Source: Bryobacteraceae bacterium (GTDB lineage Bacteria > Acidobacteriota > Terriglobia > Bryobacterales > Bryobacteraceae). From it: a stretch of 55,829 bases of DNA. How positions within the stretch are numbered: the first letter of the stretch is position 1; each line of letters opens with the position of its first letter. Under the pieces are notes generated by a model, which ran no database searches, had not been told where the DNA came from, and saw nothing but the letters and a program-made list of their open reading frames with translations. This document shows positions 42,941 through 52,176 of the stretch, one piece after another. The stretch covers positions 1 through 55,829 of the forward strand of contig JAICJH010000045.1 in assembly GCA_025928545.1 (NCBI GenBank), in the 5' to 3' direction. The position numbers were made by a program, and so were the translations under genes.

Positions 42941-44071
42941 ATGAAGATTCTGGTTCTCAACGCGGGCAGTTCGTCTCTGAAGTACGCGCTCTACGAAACA
43001 TCGCCCGAAGCAATAGCTTCCGACACCGATCGACTGCTGGGCGAGGGCCTCGTCGAACGCGTCTCGAGCATGGCGGAAGCGCTGAAAAGCGCTTTTTCCG
43101 CGTTGGGCCCGGTCCTGGGCGGGGAAGCTGTGGCCGGTGTGGGATATCGCGTAGTGCACGGTGGCATGTTTCCTGGCTCCGTAGTTATCGACGCCGCGGT
43201 GGAGCAGGCAATCGACGGCCTCAGCGCGATGGCTCCCCTGCACAATCCGCACAGCCTGGCAGTCATACGAGCCGGGCGCGAGCATTTGCCGAACGCAGTT
43301 CACGTCGCCGTATTCGATACCGCGTTCCACCAAACGCTGCCGCCGGAGGCTTATGCGTACGCGATGCCGCCCGAATACCTGACTGAAAAGAAGATGCGGC
43401 GTTATGGCTTCCACGGCATTTCGCATCGCTCCGTTGCGCTGCGGTTTGCCAAACTTCACGGTAAGCCCGCCGCGGAATTTCGTCTGATCGTTTGCCATCT
43501 TGGGAACGGATGTTCGGTGTGCGCCGTCGAGCGGGGCCGGTCAGTGGAGACGTCGATGGGTTTTACTCCGCTCGAAGGCCTGGTTATGGGGACTCGCAGC
43601 GGCGATGTGGATGCCAGCGCGCTGTTGCACCTGATTGTCAGGGAAGGCGAAGATCCGGAGCGGCTGCTGCATACGCTCAACAACGCGAGCGGGCTCCAGG
43701 CGATCTCGGGGGTTTCGAACGACATGCGCGATGTGCTTCAGGCCGCGGATTCCGGTAATGAACGTGCGCGGCTCGCGGTCCGGACGTTTTGCTATCGGGC
43801 GAAAAAATTTATTGGCGCGTATCTGGCGGCGATGAACGGCGCGGATGCGCTGGTGTTTACCGGGGGGATCGGCGAGCATTCCGCCCCGGTGCGCGCGGGG
43901 ATCTGTGCAGAGCTCGATCAGCTTGGGATAGCAATCGATCCCGTCCTCAACCAGGCGCAATCCCGGCAGGCCCGCTGTGTGGGCCGCTCAAAGATTGCGG
44001 TTTGGGTAATCCCAACGGAAGAACAGCTTTTGATTGCGCGCGATACACTGGGCTGCCTCCATCCCCATTGA
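42941..44071 (+). CDS. ackA: acetate/propionate kinase
   Basis: Interconverts acetyl phosphate + ADP and acetate + ATP. 376 residues, slightly shorter than the usual 400. N-terminal LVLNAGSSSLKYALYE, GYRVVHGG, the catalytic/binding block RRYGFHGISHRSV, the SVETSMGFTPLEGLVMGTRSGDVD signature and FTGGIGEHS are all present. No phosphotransacetylase gene lies next to it. Twelve bases separate it from the downstream GH16 gene on the same strand, so they may share a transcript. Confidence 0.95.
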   Translation: MKILVLNAGSSSLKYALYETSPEAIASDTDRLLGEGLVERVSSMAEALKSAFSALGPVLGGEAVAGVGYRVVHGGMFPGSVVIDAAVEQAIDGLSAMAPLHNPHSLAVIRAGREHLPNAVHVAVFDTAFHQTLPPEAYAYAMPPEYLTEKKMRRYGFHGISHRSVALRFAKLHGKPAAEFRLIVCHLGNGCSVCAVERGRSVETSMGFTPLEGLVMGTRSGDVDASALLHLIVREGEDPERLLHTLNNASGLQAISGVSNDMRDVLQAADSGNERARLAVRTFCYRAKKFIGAYLAAMNGADALVFTGGIGEHSAPVRAGICAELDQLGIAIDPVLNQAQSRQARCVGRSKIAVWVIPTEEQLLIARDTLGCLHPH

Positions 44072-44083
44072 TAGACTCTGATC

Positions 44084-44917
44084 ATGAAACTCCGGGTCTT
44101 ATCCTCAGGAGTCTTGCTCTCAGGAGTGTTCCTGTGGCTCGCAACTGCGGCCGCACAACAATCGGGGCAACTCGTCTGGAGCGACGAATTCAACGGCGCC
44201 GCTAACACTCCACCCGATCCCGCCAAGTGGACTTACGACCTGGGCAACAACAACGGCTGGGGCAATCGCGAACTGGAAAATTACACAAAAGACCCGGTCA
44301 ACGCCCATCTGGATGGCAAAGGGAATCTGGTCATTCGCGCGGAACAAGTGAAGCCGGATGCGCAGTCGGCCCCCACGCCGGGCGCTTATACCTCGGCGCG
44401 CATTAAGACGCAGGGGCTGTTTGCCGCGGGACCGGGTGGCCGCGTGGAAGCGCGCATCCAAATTCCCGTGGGCGCAGGGATGTGGCCCGCATTCTGGATG
44501 CTCGGCAATACCTTCAACAACCGCAATTGGCCACAGTGCGGCGAGATCGACATCATGGAGAGTATCGGCAAGGAGCCTTCACTCAATCACGGCAGCCTGC
44601 ACGGGCCCGGCTACTCCGGCGGGCAGCCGAAGACCGCGATCTACACGCTGCCCGGCGGCCGAAAATTCGCCGACGATTTCCATATCTTTGCTATCGAATG
44701 GACGCCGACGTCCGTCACGTTCTATGTGGACGACACCCAGTACAACACTGTTTACAATACCGATATTCCCGCGGGCACGCAGTGGGTTTACGATCAGCCG
44801 TTCTTTCTGCTGCTCAACGTCGCGGTAGGCGGCAATTTCGCGGGACCGGTGGCTGCCGATACGGTGTTCCCGCAGGAGATGCTGGTCGATTACGTTCGGG
44901 TGTATAAGCGGCCGTGA
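44084..44917 (+). CDS. secreted GH16 family glucanase (laminarinase-like)
   Basis: 277 residues, with a signal peptide ending at TAAAQQ. LVWSDEFNG and WTYDLGNNNGWGNRELENYT are typical of bacterial beta-1,3-glucanases. The catalytic motif GEIDIMES gives nucleophile E154, D156 and acid/base E159. A single catalytic domain with no carbohydrate-binding module. Likely substrate is laminarin or fungal/algal beta-1,3-glucan. Its stop overlaps the next gene's GTG start by 4 nt (GTGA), so the downstream product is translationally coupled. Confidence 0.94.
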   Translation: MKLRVLSSGVLLSGVFLWLATAAAQQSGQLVWSDEFNGAANTPPDPAKWTYDLGNNNGWGNRELENYTKDPVNAHLDGKGNLVIRAEQVKPDAQSAPTPGAYTSARIKTQGLFAAGPGGRVEARIQIPVGAGMWPAFWMLGNTFNNRNWPQCGEIDIMESIGKEPSLNHGSLHGPGYSGGQPKTAIYTLPGGRKFADDFHIFAIEWTPTSVTFYVDDTQYNTVYNTDIPAGTQWVYDQPFFLLLNVAVGGNFAGPVAADTVFPQEMLVDYVRVYKRP

Positions 44918-45345
44918 CGTCTCCTGAATTTCTGGCCAGCGAGGCGAGCCTGGACGCCCTCATTGCAGGCTTCGAAGCCGGCACCTGGCCGAAAGCGCAA
45001 TGGACTCACGCCGCTCATGTGACGCTTGGCGCCTGCTACATTCTTGACGACAGAGGTACCGCGCTCGATCGCCTGCGCGCTAACATCCCGCGCTATAACA
45101 TCAGCCAGGGCGGAGAGAACACGGCCGACAGCGGCTATCACGAAACGCTCACATGCTTCTGGCATGACGTGATTCGCGATTTCATGGGCACACTTCCCGC
45201 CGGATTCGACAGGCTGGCGATTGTGCAGGCGGTTGTGGCTGAGTTCGCGCCGAAGCGCGACCTCTTCGTCCGGTATTACGATTTTGACGTCGTGAAATCG
45301 CGTGCGGCGCGCGCGAACTGGATTCCGTCGACGATCAGGCCATAA
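44914..45345 (+). CDS. conserved protein of unknown function (WTHAAH-type)
   Basis: 143 residues from GTG 44914. Conserved-looking polar motifs: WTHAAHVTLG near the N-terminus, a TADSGYHETLTCFW block in the middle and RYYDFDVVKSRAARANW at the end. The paired His residues and GYHET suggest a metal- or phosphate-binding site, but I do not know the fold. No signal peptide, unlike the GH16 enzyme it is coupled to. Its 3' end overlaps the convergent lgt gene by 11 nt. Confidence 0.8.
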   Translation: MTSPEFLASEASLDALIAGFEAGTWPKAQWTHAAHVTLGACYILDDRGTALDRLRANIPRYNISQGGENTADSGYHETLTCFWHDVIRDFMGTLPAGFDRLAIVQAVVAEFAPKRDLFVRYYDFDVVKSRAARANWIPSTIRP

Positions 45346-46123
45346 CCGCAACCGCTCGCCGCGAAACCAGCCAGGCGCCGCAGACTGCCACCACGAGCGA
45401 AATCCATTGCTCCAGTACAAACGGTCCGCCCAGCGGGTTCGAGCCATCGTGCACGCGCAGGAATTCCACCGCGAAGCGCACCATCCCGTAGAGCAGCAGA
45501 TACATGCCGATAATACGGCCAGGCACTTCCTCGCCGGTTTGGCGCGCCCGCTGAAGACGCCAGATCAGCAGCAGGCAAATGATTCCCTCGGCGAAAGCCT
45601 CATACAATTGCGTGGGATGCAGCGGCACTCCGAGAGGCACGCCCGTCGTCGCGTCCTTATTCGTAAACGTCACCGCCCACGGCAGCGCAGTGGGTTTGCC
45701 CCAACAGCAACCGGCGGCAAAGCATCCCAGCCGGCCAATGCCGTGACCGATCGCCACTCCAGGCGCGAACAGATCCGCGGTGGATAGCACCGGAAGCTTC
45801 TGTGCGCGCATATAGAAATAGGCGAACGCGAGCGCCGCGATAAATCCGCCATAGAAGATTCCGGCGCTCTGTAATGTCTCGCGCGTAAAAATCTCGGCCG
45901 GGTGCACGCGGTATTCCGGATCCATCGCGATCATCAGAACTTTCGCCCCCAACATGCCGATCAGCGCGCAGTAGACCCCGAGGTTCACCACGCTTTCCGA
46001 ATTGACCCCGCGCTGTTTCGCCAGGCGGGCAGTGAGCCAGAGGGCCGTCAGGAACGCGACCGCCACCAGCGCACCGTAGGTGGGTAAAGAAAAACTGCCG
46101 ATCGTGAATAATCTCGGAAACAT
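45335..46123 (-). CDS. lgt: prolipoprotein diacylglyceryl transferase
   Basis: Transfers diacylglycerol from phosphatidylglycerol to the lipobox cysteine of prolipoproteins, in the inner membrane. 262 residues, about seven membrane helices. GIFYGGFIAALAFAYFYMR, HGIGRLGCFAAGCCWGKP (the Lgt signature region) and HPTQLYEA are present. ATG 46123 begins MFPRLFTIG, the family start, 1 bp after the lspA stop; a longer start at 46147 would overlap lspA. Third gene of ileS-lspA-lgt, so lipoprotein lipidation and signal cleavage are made from one transcript. Confidence 0.95.
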   Translation of the reverse strand: MFPRLFTIGSFSLPTYGALVAVAFLTALWLTARLAKQRGVNSESVVNLGVYCALIGMLGAKVLMIAMDPEYRVHPAEIFTRETLQSAGIFYGGFIAALAFAYFYMRAQKLPVLSTADLFAPGVAIGHGIGRLGCFAAGCCWGKPTALPWAVTFTNKDATTGVPLGVPLHPTQLYEAFAEGIICLLLIWRLQRARQTGEEVPGRIIGMYLLLYGMVRFAVEFLRVHDGSNPLGGPFVLEQWISLVVAVCGAWLVSRRAVAVMA

Positions 46124-46124
46124 A

Positions 46125-46622
46125 TCAGGCGTTCGCTCCCTGTTCACCGCGGTAAATAAACATGCTCAGTAAAAGCAGTCCGGCGCCCACGCAAATCGCC
46201 GAATCCGCCAGATTGAAGGTATACCAGTGATAACTGCCGGCGTAAAAATCCAGGAAATCGGTCACCGCGCCGACCCGCACACGATCATAAACGTTGCCCA
46301 CCGCTCCGCCGAAAATCAGCGACAGGGCGATGGCCGACATACGATCCAGCCGATCGATTTTCCAAAGCATGACAGCCAGAATCGACACTGCGACGACTGA
46401 AATCATCACCAGCACCGGCGTGTGGTATTTGCTGGAATCGTCCGCAAACATGCTGAATGCGACCCCCGGATTTTCCGATCGAACCAGATTGAAGAATCCC
46501 GGAATGACCGTTTTCACCGTATCCGGTCCAAAGTTCGTTTCAATGAATAATTTCGAGCAGCGGTCCGCGATGAACACGCCCACCGCGATAGCCGCCGCCG
46601 CAATTCTGCTGAAGGTTTTCAC
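46125..46622 (-). CDS. lspA: lipoprotein signal peptidase II
   Basis: Aspartic protease that removes the signal peptide from lipidated prolipoproteins. 165 residues, four membrane helices. Catalytic residues are D122 in GAVTDFLDFY and D140 in FNLADSAI; the GNVYDRV segment before them is also typical. It lies 6 bp after ileS, the usual ileS-lspA order. Confidence 0.95.
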   Translation of the reverse strand: MKTFSRIAAAAIAVGVFIADRCSKLFIETNFGPDTVKTVIPGFFNLVRSENPGVAFSMFADDSSKYHTPVLVMISVVAVSILAVMLWKIDRLDRMSAIALSLIFGGAVGNVYDRVRVGAVTDFLDFYAGSYHWYTFNLADSAICVGAGLLLLSMFIYRGEQGANA

Positions 46623-46628
46623 TTCCGA

Positions 46629-49448
46629 TTACACACTTTGGCCGACACCCGGCGTCTCGCGGATGGCCGCGGCACAGGCGGCACAAACGTTGGCAATTTC
46701 CGCGTCGGAACCTACGTCGTGCGTGTATTTCCAGCAGCGCTCGCACTTCGTCCCACCGGCCCGTTCAATCGTCGCGCGTATCCCGCTTTCGGTCTGTTTT
46801 GCCAGAACGACATGCGACACAATAAACAAACCGGGTAACTCATGGGCGTACTTTTCAAGTAACGGGTACAAGGGTTCGTCGGCCGACAAGCGCACAGCGG
46901 CTTCGAGAGGCGCGCCGATTACTTTTTCCTGGCGCGCGGTTTCAAGGCTCTTCAGCACTTCATCGCGAAGCGGCAACAGCCGATTCCAGCTTTCCACGCG
47001 CGCCCGATGTTCCGCGGTCAGGCCCTCGGTCAAATCCCCGGGTTCGGGGAAATAGGCCGCGTGAACACTGCCCGCACCGCCCAGATGACCCCAGACTTCT
47101 TCCGTCGTGAAACTCAGGATCGGCGCCAGCAGCCGCACCAGCGCCTGAGCCAGCCGATACAGCGCGGTCTGGGCGCTTCGCCGCGCCTTGGATTTCGCTG
47201 CCGAAGTATACAGGCGATCTTTCAGCACGTCGAAGTAAACATTGCTGAGGTCGACGGTAGCGAAATCATAGACCGCGCGATATACCTTGTTGAACGCGAA
47301 TTCGTCATAGGCCACGCGGGAGCGCATCACCAGATCTTCGGCGCGCACCAGCACCCATTGATCGATCTCGGCCAGTTCCCCGCCAGGCACCGCGTCCCGC
47401 GCCGGATCGAAGTCGTGAATATTCCCGAGCAGATAGCGGAACGTGTTGCGAAGTTTGCGGTAGGCTTCGGAAAGTCGCGTGAGAATCATCGGCGAAAGCC
47501 GCACGTCTTCGGTAAAATCCACCGAGCCGGTCCATAGCCGGATGATCTCGGCTCCGGAGTCTTTGATGATGTCGGCCGGCTCAATCGCGTTGCCCAGCGA
47601 CTTATGCATCGCTTTGCCATCGCCGTCCAGCGCCCAGCCGTGCGTTGCGCAGCCCCGGAACGGAGCGCCACCCCGCAAGCCGACGCCGATCAGCAGCGAG
47701 CTCTGGAACCAACCGCGATACTGGTCTCCCCCTTCCATGTAGAAATCGGCGGGCCAGTGGAGGCCATATTCCTCGTTCAATGTAGCGAGGTGGCTTGAAC
47801 CCGAGTCGAACCAGACATCCAGAATGTCGTTTTCCTTCGTAAATTCCCCTGCCCCGCATTTGGAACACGACGTACCGGCGGGAACCAGTTCCGAAGCAGT
47901 CTTGTCAAACCAGATGTCGGCGGAATGCGTGGCAAAGAGTTCCACCACGCTATCCAGAATCTTGCGATCTGTCAGCGGATGCCGGCATTTTTCGCAATAG
48001 AACACCACAATCGGAACACCCCACACGCGCTGCCGTGAAATGCACCAATCCGGTCGGCTGCCGACCATATTCGAAATACGGTTCTCGCCCCACTCCGGCA
48101 TCCACTTCACATTTTTGATGGCAGCCAGCGCATTCGCCCGCAGGCTGTTATTGTCCATTCCAATGAACCACTGGTCGGTGGCCCGGAAAATCGTCGCGTT
48201 ATGGCAGCGCCAGCAATGCGGATAGGAGTGGCTGATGTTCTCCTGCCCCACCAACGCTCCGCGCTCACGGAGAATATCGATCACCAGAGGATTGGCTTCC
48301 CAAACACTCTTGCCCAGTAATGCCGCCGGTACCGTTGCATTCGTACCCGGATCGAACATCCGGCCGCTGCTATCGACAGGGCAATACACTTCCAGCCCGT
48401 ACTGCATGCCGGCAACATAGTCTTCCTGTCCATGACCCGGGGCGGTATGGACCGCGCCTGTTCCCTGCTCCAGGGTCACGTGATCGCCGAGGATTCCGAC
48501 CGACGTCCGGTCCATGAACGGGTGCTGAAATTTCGTGCCTTCCAGCCGATCGCCGGAAAAACGCGCCAGAGTGGTCATGCCGCTCCAGTTGCACTTCGCG
48601 GCGGTAGTCTCCACTAAGTCCGCGGCGACGATATAGACGGAGCCTTCCACGTCGACCGCCACATACTGATACTTCGGATTGAAAGCAATCGCCAGGTTGG
48701 CGGGAAGCGTCCAGGGAGTGGTTGTCCAAATCAATCCGAAGACATTACGGCCAGCCAGCGCCGGGTCAATCGCGGCCGGATCCGACGTCAATGCAAAGCG
48801 AACCCAAACCGACGGACTTTTGTGATCCGCATATTCCACTTCGGCTTCGGCCAGCGCGGTCTTGTCGTGCATGCACCAGTTGACTGGCTTCAGCCCTTTG
48901 TATACATAGCCTTTGTCCAGAAAATCGACAAATGCTCCGGCGATCACCGCCTGGTACTTCGGAGCCATTGTGAGGTAAGGCTGATCCCAGCGGCCGAGCA
49001 CGCCCAGGCGCTTGAAATCTTCGCGCTGCAGGTTGACGAATTTTTCCGCGTACTTCCGGCAGGCCCTGCGAATGCTGCCCGCGGACATCTGGGCTTTCTT
49101 CGCGCCAAGTTCCTGATCCACCTTGTGTTCGATGGGCAAGCCGTGGCAATCCCAACCGGGCACGTACGGCGAATCAAAGCCCGCCATGGTTTTGGACTTC
49201 ACCATGAAGTCTTTGATGATTTTGTTGAAGGCGGTCCCGAGGTGGATGCGGCCGTTAGCGTAAGGCGGGCCGTCATGCAGGATCCAGACCGGTTTGCCTG
49301 CGCGCGACTTGCGAATCTGGCCGTAGAGATCCTCTTCAGCCCAGCGGGCGAGCATCTTCGGCTCTGCCTGGGGCAGATTAGCCTTCATGGAAAAGTTCGT
49401 GCGAGGCAGATTGATCGTCTGCTTCAGGTCCACGTTTAGAGGATTCAT
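46629..49448 (-). CDS. ileS: isoleucyl-tRNA synthetase
   Basis: Charges tRNA-Ile. 939 residues. HIGH motif in PPYANGRIHLGTAFNK; an editing CP1 domain with TTTPWTLPANLAI and GTGAVHTAPGHGQEDY; the second active-site motif is AMHKS (in GKAMHKSLGNAIEP) instead of KMSKS; the C-terminal zinc ribbon is CERCWKY with CAAC. The full length and zinc ribbon mark it as the common bacterial type. First gene of an ileS-lspA-lgt operon. Confidence 0.97.
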   Translation of the reverse strand: MNPLNVDLKQTINLPRTNFSMKANLPQAEPKMLARWAEEDLYGQIRKSRAGKPVWILHDGPPYANGRIHLGTAFNKIIKDFMVKSKTMAGFDSPYVPGWDCHGLPIEHKVDQELGAKKAQMSAGSIRRACRKYAEKFVNLQREDFKRLGVLGRWDQPYLTMAPKYQAVIAGAFVDFLDKGYVYKGLKPVNWCMHDKTALAEAEVEYADHKSPSVWVRFALTSDPAAIDPALAGRNVFGLIWTTTPWTLPANLAIAFNPKYQYVAVDVEGSVYIVAADLVETTAAKCNWSGMTTLARFSGDRLEGTKFQHPFMDRTSVGILGDHVTLEQGTGAVHTAPGHGQEDYVAGMQYGLEVYCPVDSSGRMFDPGTNATVPAALLGKSVWEANPLVIDILRERGALVGQENISHSYPHCWRCHNATIFRATDQWFIGMDNNSLRANALAAIKNVKWMPEWGENRISNMVGSRPDWCISRQRVWGVPIVVFYCEKCRHPLTDRKILDSVVELFATHSADIWFDKTASELVPAGTSCSKCGAGEFTKENDILDVWFDSGSSHLATLNEEYGLHWPADFYMEGGDQYRGWFQSSLLIGVGLRGGAPFRGCATHGWALDGDGKAMHKSLGNAIEPADIIKDSGAEIIRLWTGSVDFTEDVRLSPMILTRLSEAYRKLRNTFRYLLGNIHDFDPARDAVPGGELAEIDQWVLVRAEDLVMRSRVAYDEFAFNKVYRAVYDFATVDLSNVYFDVLKDRLYTSAAKSKARRSAQTALYRLAQALVRLLAPILSFTTEEVWGHLGGAGSVHAAYFPEPGDLTEGLTAEHRARVESWNRLLPLRDEVLKSLETARQEKVIGAPLEAAVRLSADEPLYPLLEKYAHELPGLFIVSHVVLAKQTESGIRATIERAGGTKCERCWKYTHDVGSDAEIANVCAACAAAIRETPGVGQSV

Positions 49449-49616
49449 GGGCGGGATCTTTCATTATAAGGCTGCGGGTTGGCAGCCGGTTGAACGGGCC
49501 GCTTCGGACGGTGCTGTCGAAATTGCGATTATCTTCGCTTCTGTTTCAGTAACTTAGCCTGGATTGCCCGTTTTTGGTGCATTCGCGCGTTGTATGGATA
49601 GGGCAGGAGAACAGTC

Positions 49617-51062
49617 TTGCCCAACCCTCGCCCGCCCAACCCGCCGCCACCTGACCCCAGGGACGATATCCGCTCCAACATGATGCGGTCCATTGTCATG
49701 GAACCGCTGGCATCCGAATTAGTGGCCGCAACTCTCGCGCCGGAACACCGCTTCGACGTGATCATCTGGCTCAACGAAGCTTTTCATGGCGGTGTCGCCG
49801 CCGCCGCGGATGCGGTATTCGAAAAAACTAACCCATTTGATCCGGCGGTGACCGTTTCGTCCCAGTATTGCTTCGCTCGACTCAACGCCGCGCAGATCCA
49901 TGAACTCGCCGCCGACACCCGGTCGCAAATTCGGGAAAACGGGCGCAACGCGGCCCCCATCTTCCAGATCTGGAGCGACAACGACATTCAGACCACGTTG
50001 ACCAGGTCGCTGGTCACTGTCAAAGCCGACGCCGCACAGCGCTCTTTTCAGGCATTGGGGGACGGGATCGTGTGGGCCGTGCTCGATTCCGGCATCGACG
50101 CCGCCCATCCGCATTTTCTGGAATACGGAAACCTGGATGTTGCGGCGCCTCTGCTCCATACAGATTTCACGGCGAATCCCGATTCCGCCCTGACCGATAT
50201 TCCGGGCCACGGCACCCACGTCGCCGGCATCATTGCGGGCAGGTGGCTTTCGGCTCTTCCGGATGGTGAGGCCGTCATCGGGCGCGAAACGCGTGGCGAG
50301 CCCGGAGAACAAACCGATGTTCACGCCGAAGCCCTCACTACGATCTTCGGTGTCGCGCCACGCTGCAAACTCCTGAGCCTCAAGGTGACGGGGCCCGATG
50401 GCGGCGGCAAGGTGAGTTGGGTGCTCCGCGCAATCGAGCGCATCCAGCAATGGAATCAATGCGGCAAACGGCTGCTGATTCATGGAGCCAACATCAGCCT
50501 CGGCTATGATTTCGACCCGCGCTGGTTTGCCTGCGGGCAAAGTCCTCTCTGCGTCGAAGTGAATCGTCTTGTGCGTGCCGGCGTTTCCGTTGTCGTCTCG
50601 GCCGGCAACGGCGGGTATTCGCTTGATAAGTTCAGCGATACCTCTGTTACCGATCCCGGCAATGCCGATCTTGCCATCACCGTAGGCTCCACGCACCGCG
50701 AAATGCCCCATACTTACGGCGTCTCTTATTTTTCTTCGCGCGGGCCCACGGGCGATGGCAGACTCAAGCCCGATTTGCTGGCGCCCGGTGAGCGGATCGT
50801 TTCCTGCGCCGCCGGGCGCGAACGCGCTCGCTACGCTTCGTTACCCGGCAGGATTCTTTACTGCGAACAGTCCGGCACCAGCATGGCGGCGCCTCATGTA
50901 TCCGGCGCAATTGCGGCTTTTCTTTCGGTGCGTCCCGAATTCATCGGGGAGCCCGTGCGCGTCAAGAACCTCTTCACTTCGAACACGATTGACCTCCAGC
51001 GCCACCCGTATTTCCAGGGGGCGGGATTGATGGATCTGATGAAAGTACTCCAGGCCGTATGA
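49617..51062 (+). CDS. S8 subtilisin-like serine peptidase, apparently without signal peptide
   Basis: 481 residues. TTG start at 49617, supported by AGGAG 7 bp upstream; the next ATG is at 49681. N-terminal Pro-rich segment, then an I9-inhibitor-like region at about 45-110 (DVIIWLNEAF, then YCFARLNAAQIHELAAD). Catalytic triad: D157 (AVLDSGID), H198 (GHGTHVAG) and S422 (SGTSMAAPHVSG). No hydrophobic export sequence is seen, which is unusual for a subtilase with an inhibitor-like prodomain; cytosolic action or non-classical export are open. The stop overlaps the start of the next gene (ATGA), so protease and hydrolase are translationally coupled. Confidence 0.92.
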   Translation: MPNPRPPNPPPPDPRDDIRSNMMRSIVMEPLASELVAATLAPEHRFDVIIWLNEAFHGGVAAAADAVFEKTNPFDPAVTVSSQYCFARLNAAQIHELAADTRSQIRENGRNAAPIFQIWSDNDIQTTLTRSLVTVKADAAQRSFQALGDGIVWAVLDSGIDAAHPHFLEYGNLDVAAPLLHTDFTANPDSALTDIPGHGTHVAGIIAGRWLSALPDGEAVIGRETRGEPGEQTDVHAEALTTIFGVAPRCKLLSLKVTGPDGGGKVSWVLRAIERIQQWNQCGKRLLIHGANISLGYDFDPRWFACGQSPLCVEVNRLVRAGVSVVVSAGNGGYSLDKFSDTSVTDPGNADLAITVGSTHREMPHTYGVSYFSSRGPTGDGRLKPDLLAPGERIVSCAAGRERARYASLPGRILYCEQSGTSMAAPHVSGAIAAFLSVRPEFIGEPVRVKNLFTSNTIDLQRHPYFQGAGLMDLMKVLQAV

Positions 51063-52171
51063 ACTGTAAACTGTATTTCGATACTGCGGGCCAACCGGCC
51101 GCACCTGCACAATTTGAGCAACTGATTGCGGCGGCCAAAAGCACCGGTACAACGGATCTGATCCTGCTTGCGCATGGCTTCCGCTGCGCCCCGGCTGACG
51201 CTACGGCTCTCTATGCTGCGCTGCTGTCGAACCTCGAACCGCAACTTGCAGGGACGCCCGGCCGGATCTTCACCACAGCGGGAGTTTATTGGCCCTCGCA
51301 GAAGTATCCGGAATCTTTCCCGCAACCCCCGCGGGGCGCGGCCGCCTGCAACCGAAAAGTCCAGGATGAATACGTCGCCTCAGTTCTGTCTGCGTTGAAC
51401 GATGGCAGCGATGACCCCTGCGAAGGCTTGCCCCTGCTCCATCAACTCACCGGTTCCGAGCTTCTTGAAAATATTGCAGCCTCGCCAGCCCGACCGCAGG
51501 ACGGCATCCAGTCGCTCGGTCACCCGATTCTGGCTGCGATTGACGCTTTCCTCAATTTCATGAGTTGGTCCGCCATAAAAAAACTCTCCGCGGATGTTGG
51601 CGGGAACGGACTCGCACCGATCGTCTCTGCGCTTCAAGCCGAACTTCCGGCAATCCGTGTCCATCTCGTGGGACACAGCCTCGGCGGACGCCTCATGACA
51701 GCCTGCGCCAAAATGCTCGGCCAAACATCCGCGAAGCCGCTCGCATCGCTTTCATTGCTCGAAGCCGCTTTTTCGCATTTCGGCTTCAGTGCCGATGCCG
51801 GCTCGGGGACGCCGGGATTCTTCCGAAGCGTGATCGAAAGCAGGGTTGTACAGGGCCCGCTGATCGCGACATTCTCAAAGCAGGACACTGTCGTTGGCAC
51901 CGCATACGCCGTCGCATCGCGGCTGGCGCACGACCGCCTCCAGTCGATTGGAGATTGCGCCGACCCTTACGGCGGCATCGGCCACAATGGCGCACTGCGA
52001 ACCTCCGAATCGGTGACGTGTCGCCTGCGGCGTGCGGGTACGCCGTATGAGTTTCGCCCCGGAATCGTCACCTGCCTCAATGGTTCCGATGGATACATCA
52101 CCGGTCACAGCGATGTCACGAATACTCACGTTACGCATGCGATCGCCTCGGCAATTTCCCAGGTTCCATGA
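51059..52171 (+). CDS. alpha/beta-hydrolase coupled to the subtilase
   Basis: 370 residues. LILLAHGF provides the oxyanion-hole HG motif, GHSLGG the nucleophile elbow (S207), and TFSKQDTVVG and NTHVTHAI plausible Asp and His. This is the alpha/beta-hydrolase fold, probably an esterase or lipase. A variable cap of about 100 residues sits between the HG motif and the elbow. No signal peptide. Start ATG 51059 overlaps the protease stop by 4 nt. Substrate unknown. Convergent with motB, 5 bp apart. Confidence 0.8.
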   Translation: MNCKLYFDTAGQPAAPAQFEQLIAAAKSTGTTDLILLAHGFRCAPADATALYAALLSNLEPQLAGTPGRIFTTAGVYWPSQKYPESFPQPPRGAAACNRKVQDEYVASVLSALNDGSDDPCEGLPLLHQLTGSELLENIAASPARPQDGIQSLGHPILAAIDAFLNFMSWSAIKKLSADVGGNGLAPIVSALQAELPAIRVHLVGHSLGGRLMTACAKMLGQTSAKPLASLSLLEAAFSHFGFSADAGSGTPGFFRSVIESRVVQGPLIATFSKQDTVVGTAYAVASRLAHDRLQSIGDCADPYGGIGHNGALRTSESVTCRLRRAGTPYEFRPGIVTCLNGSDGYITGHSDVTNTHVTHAIASAISQVP

Positions 52172-52176
52172 AAGCG

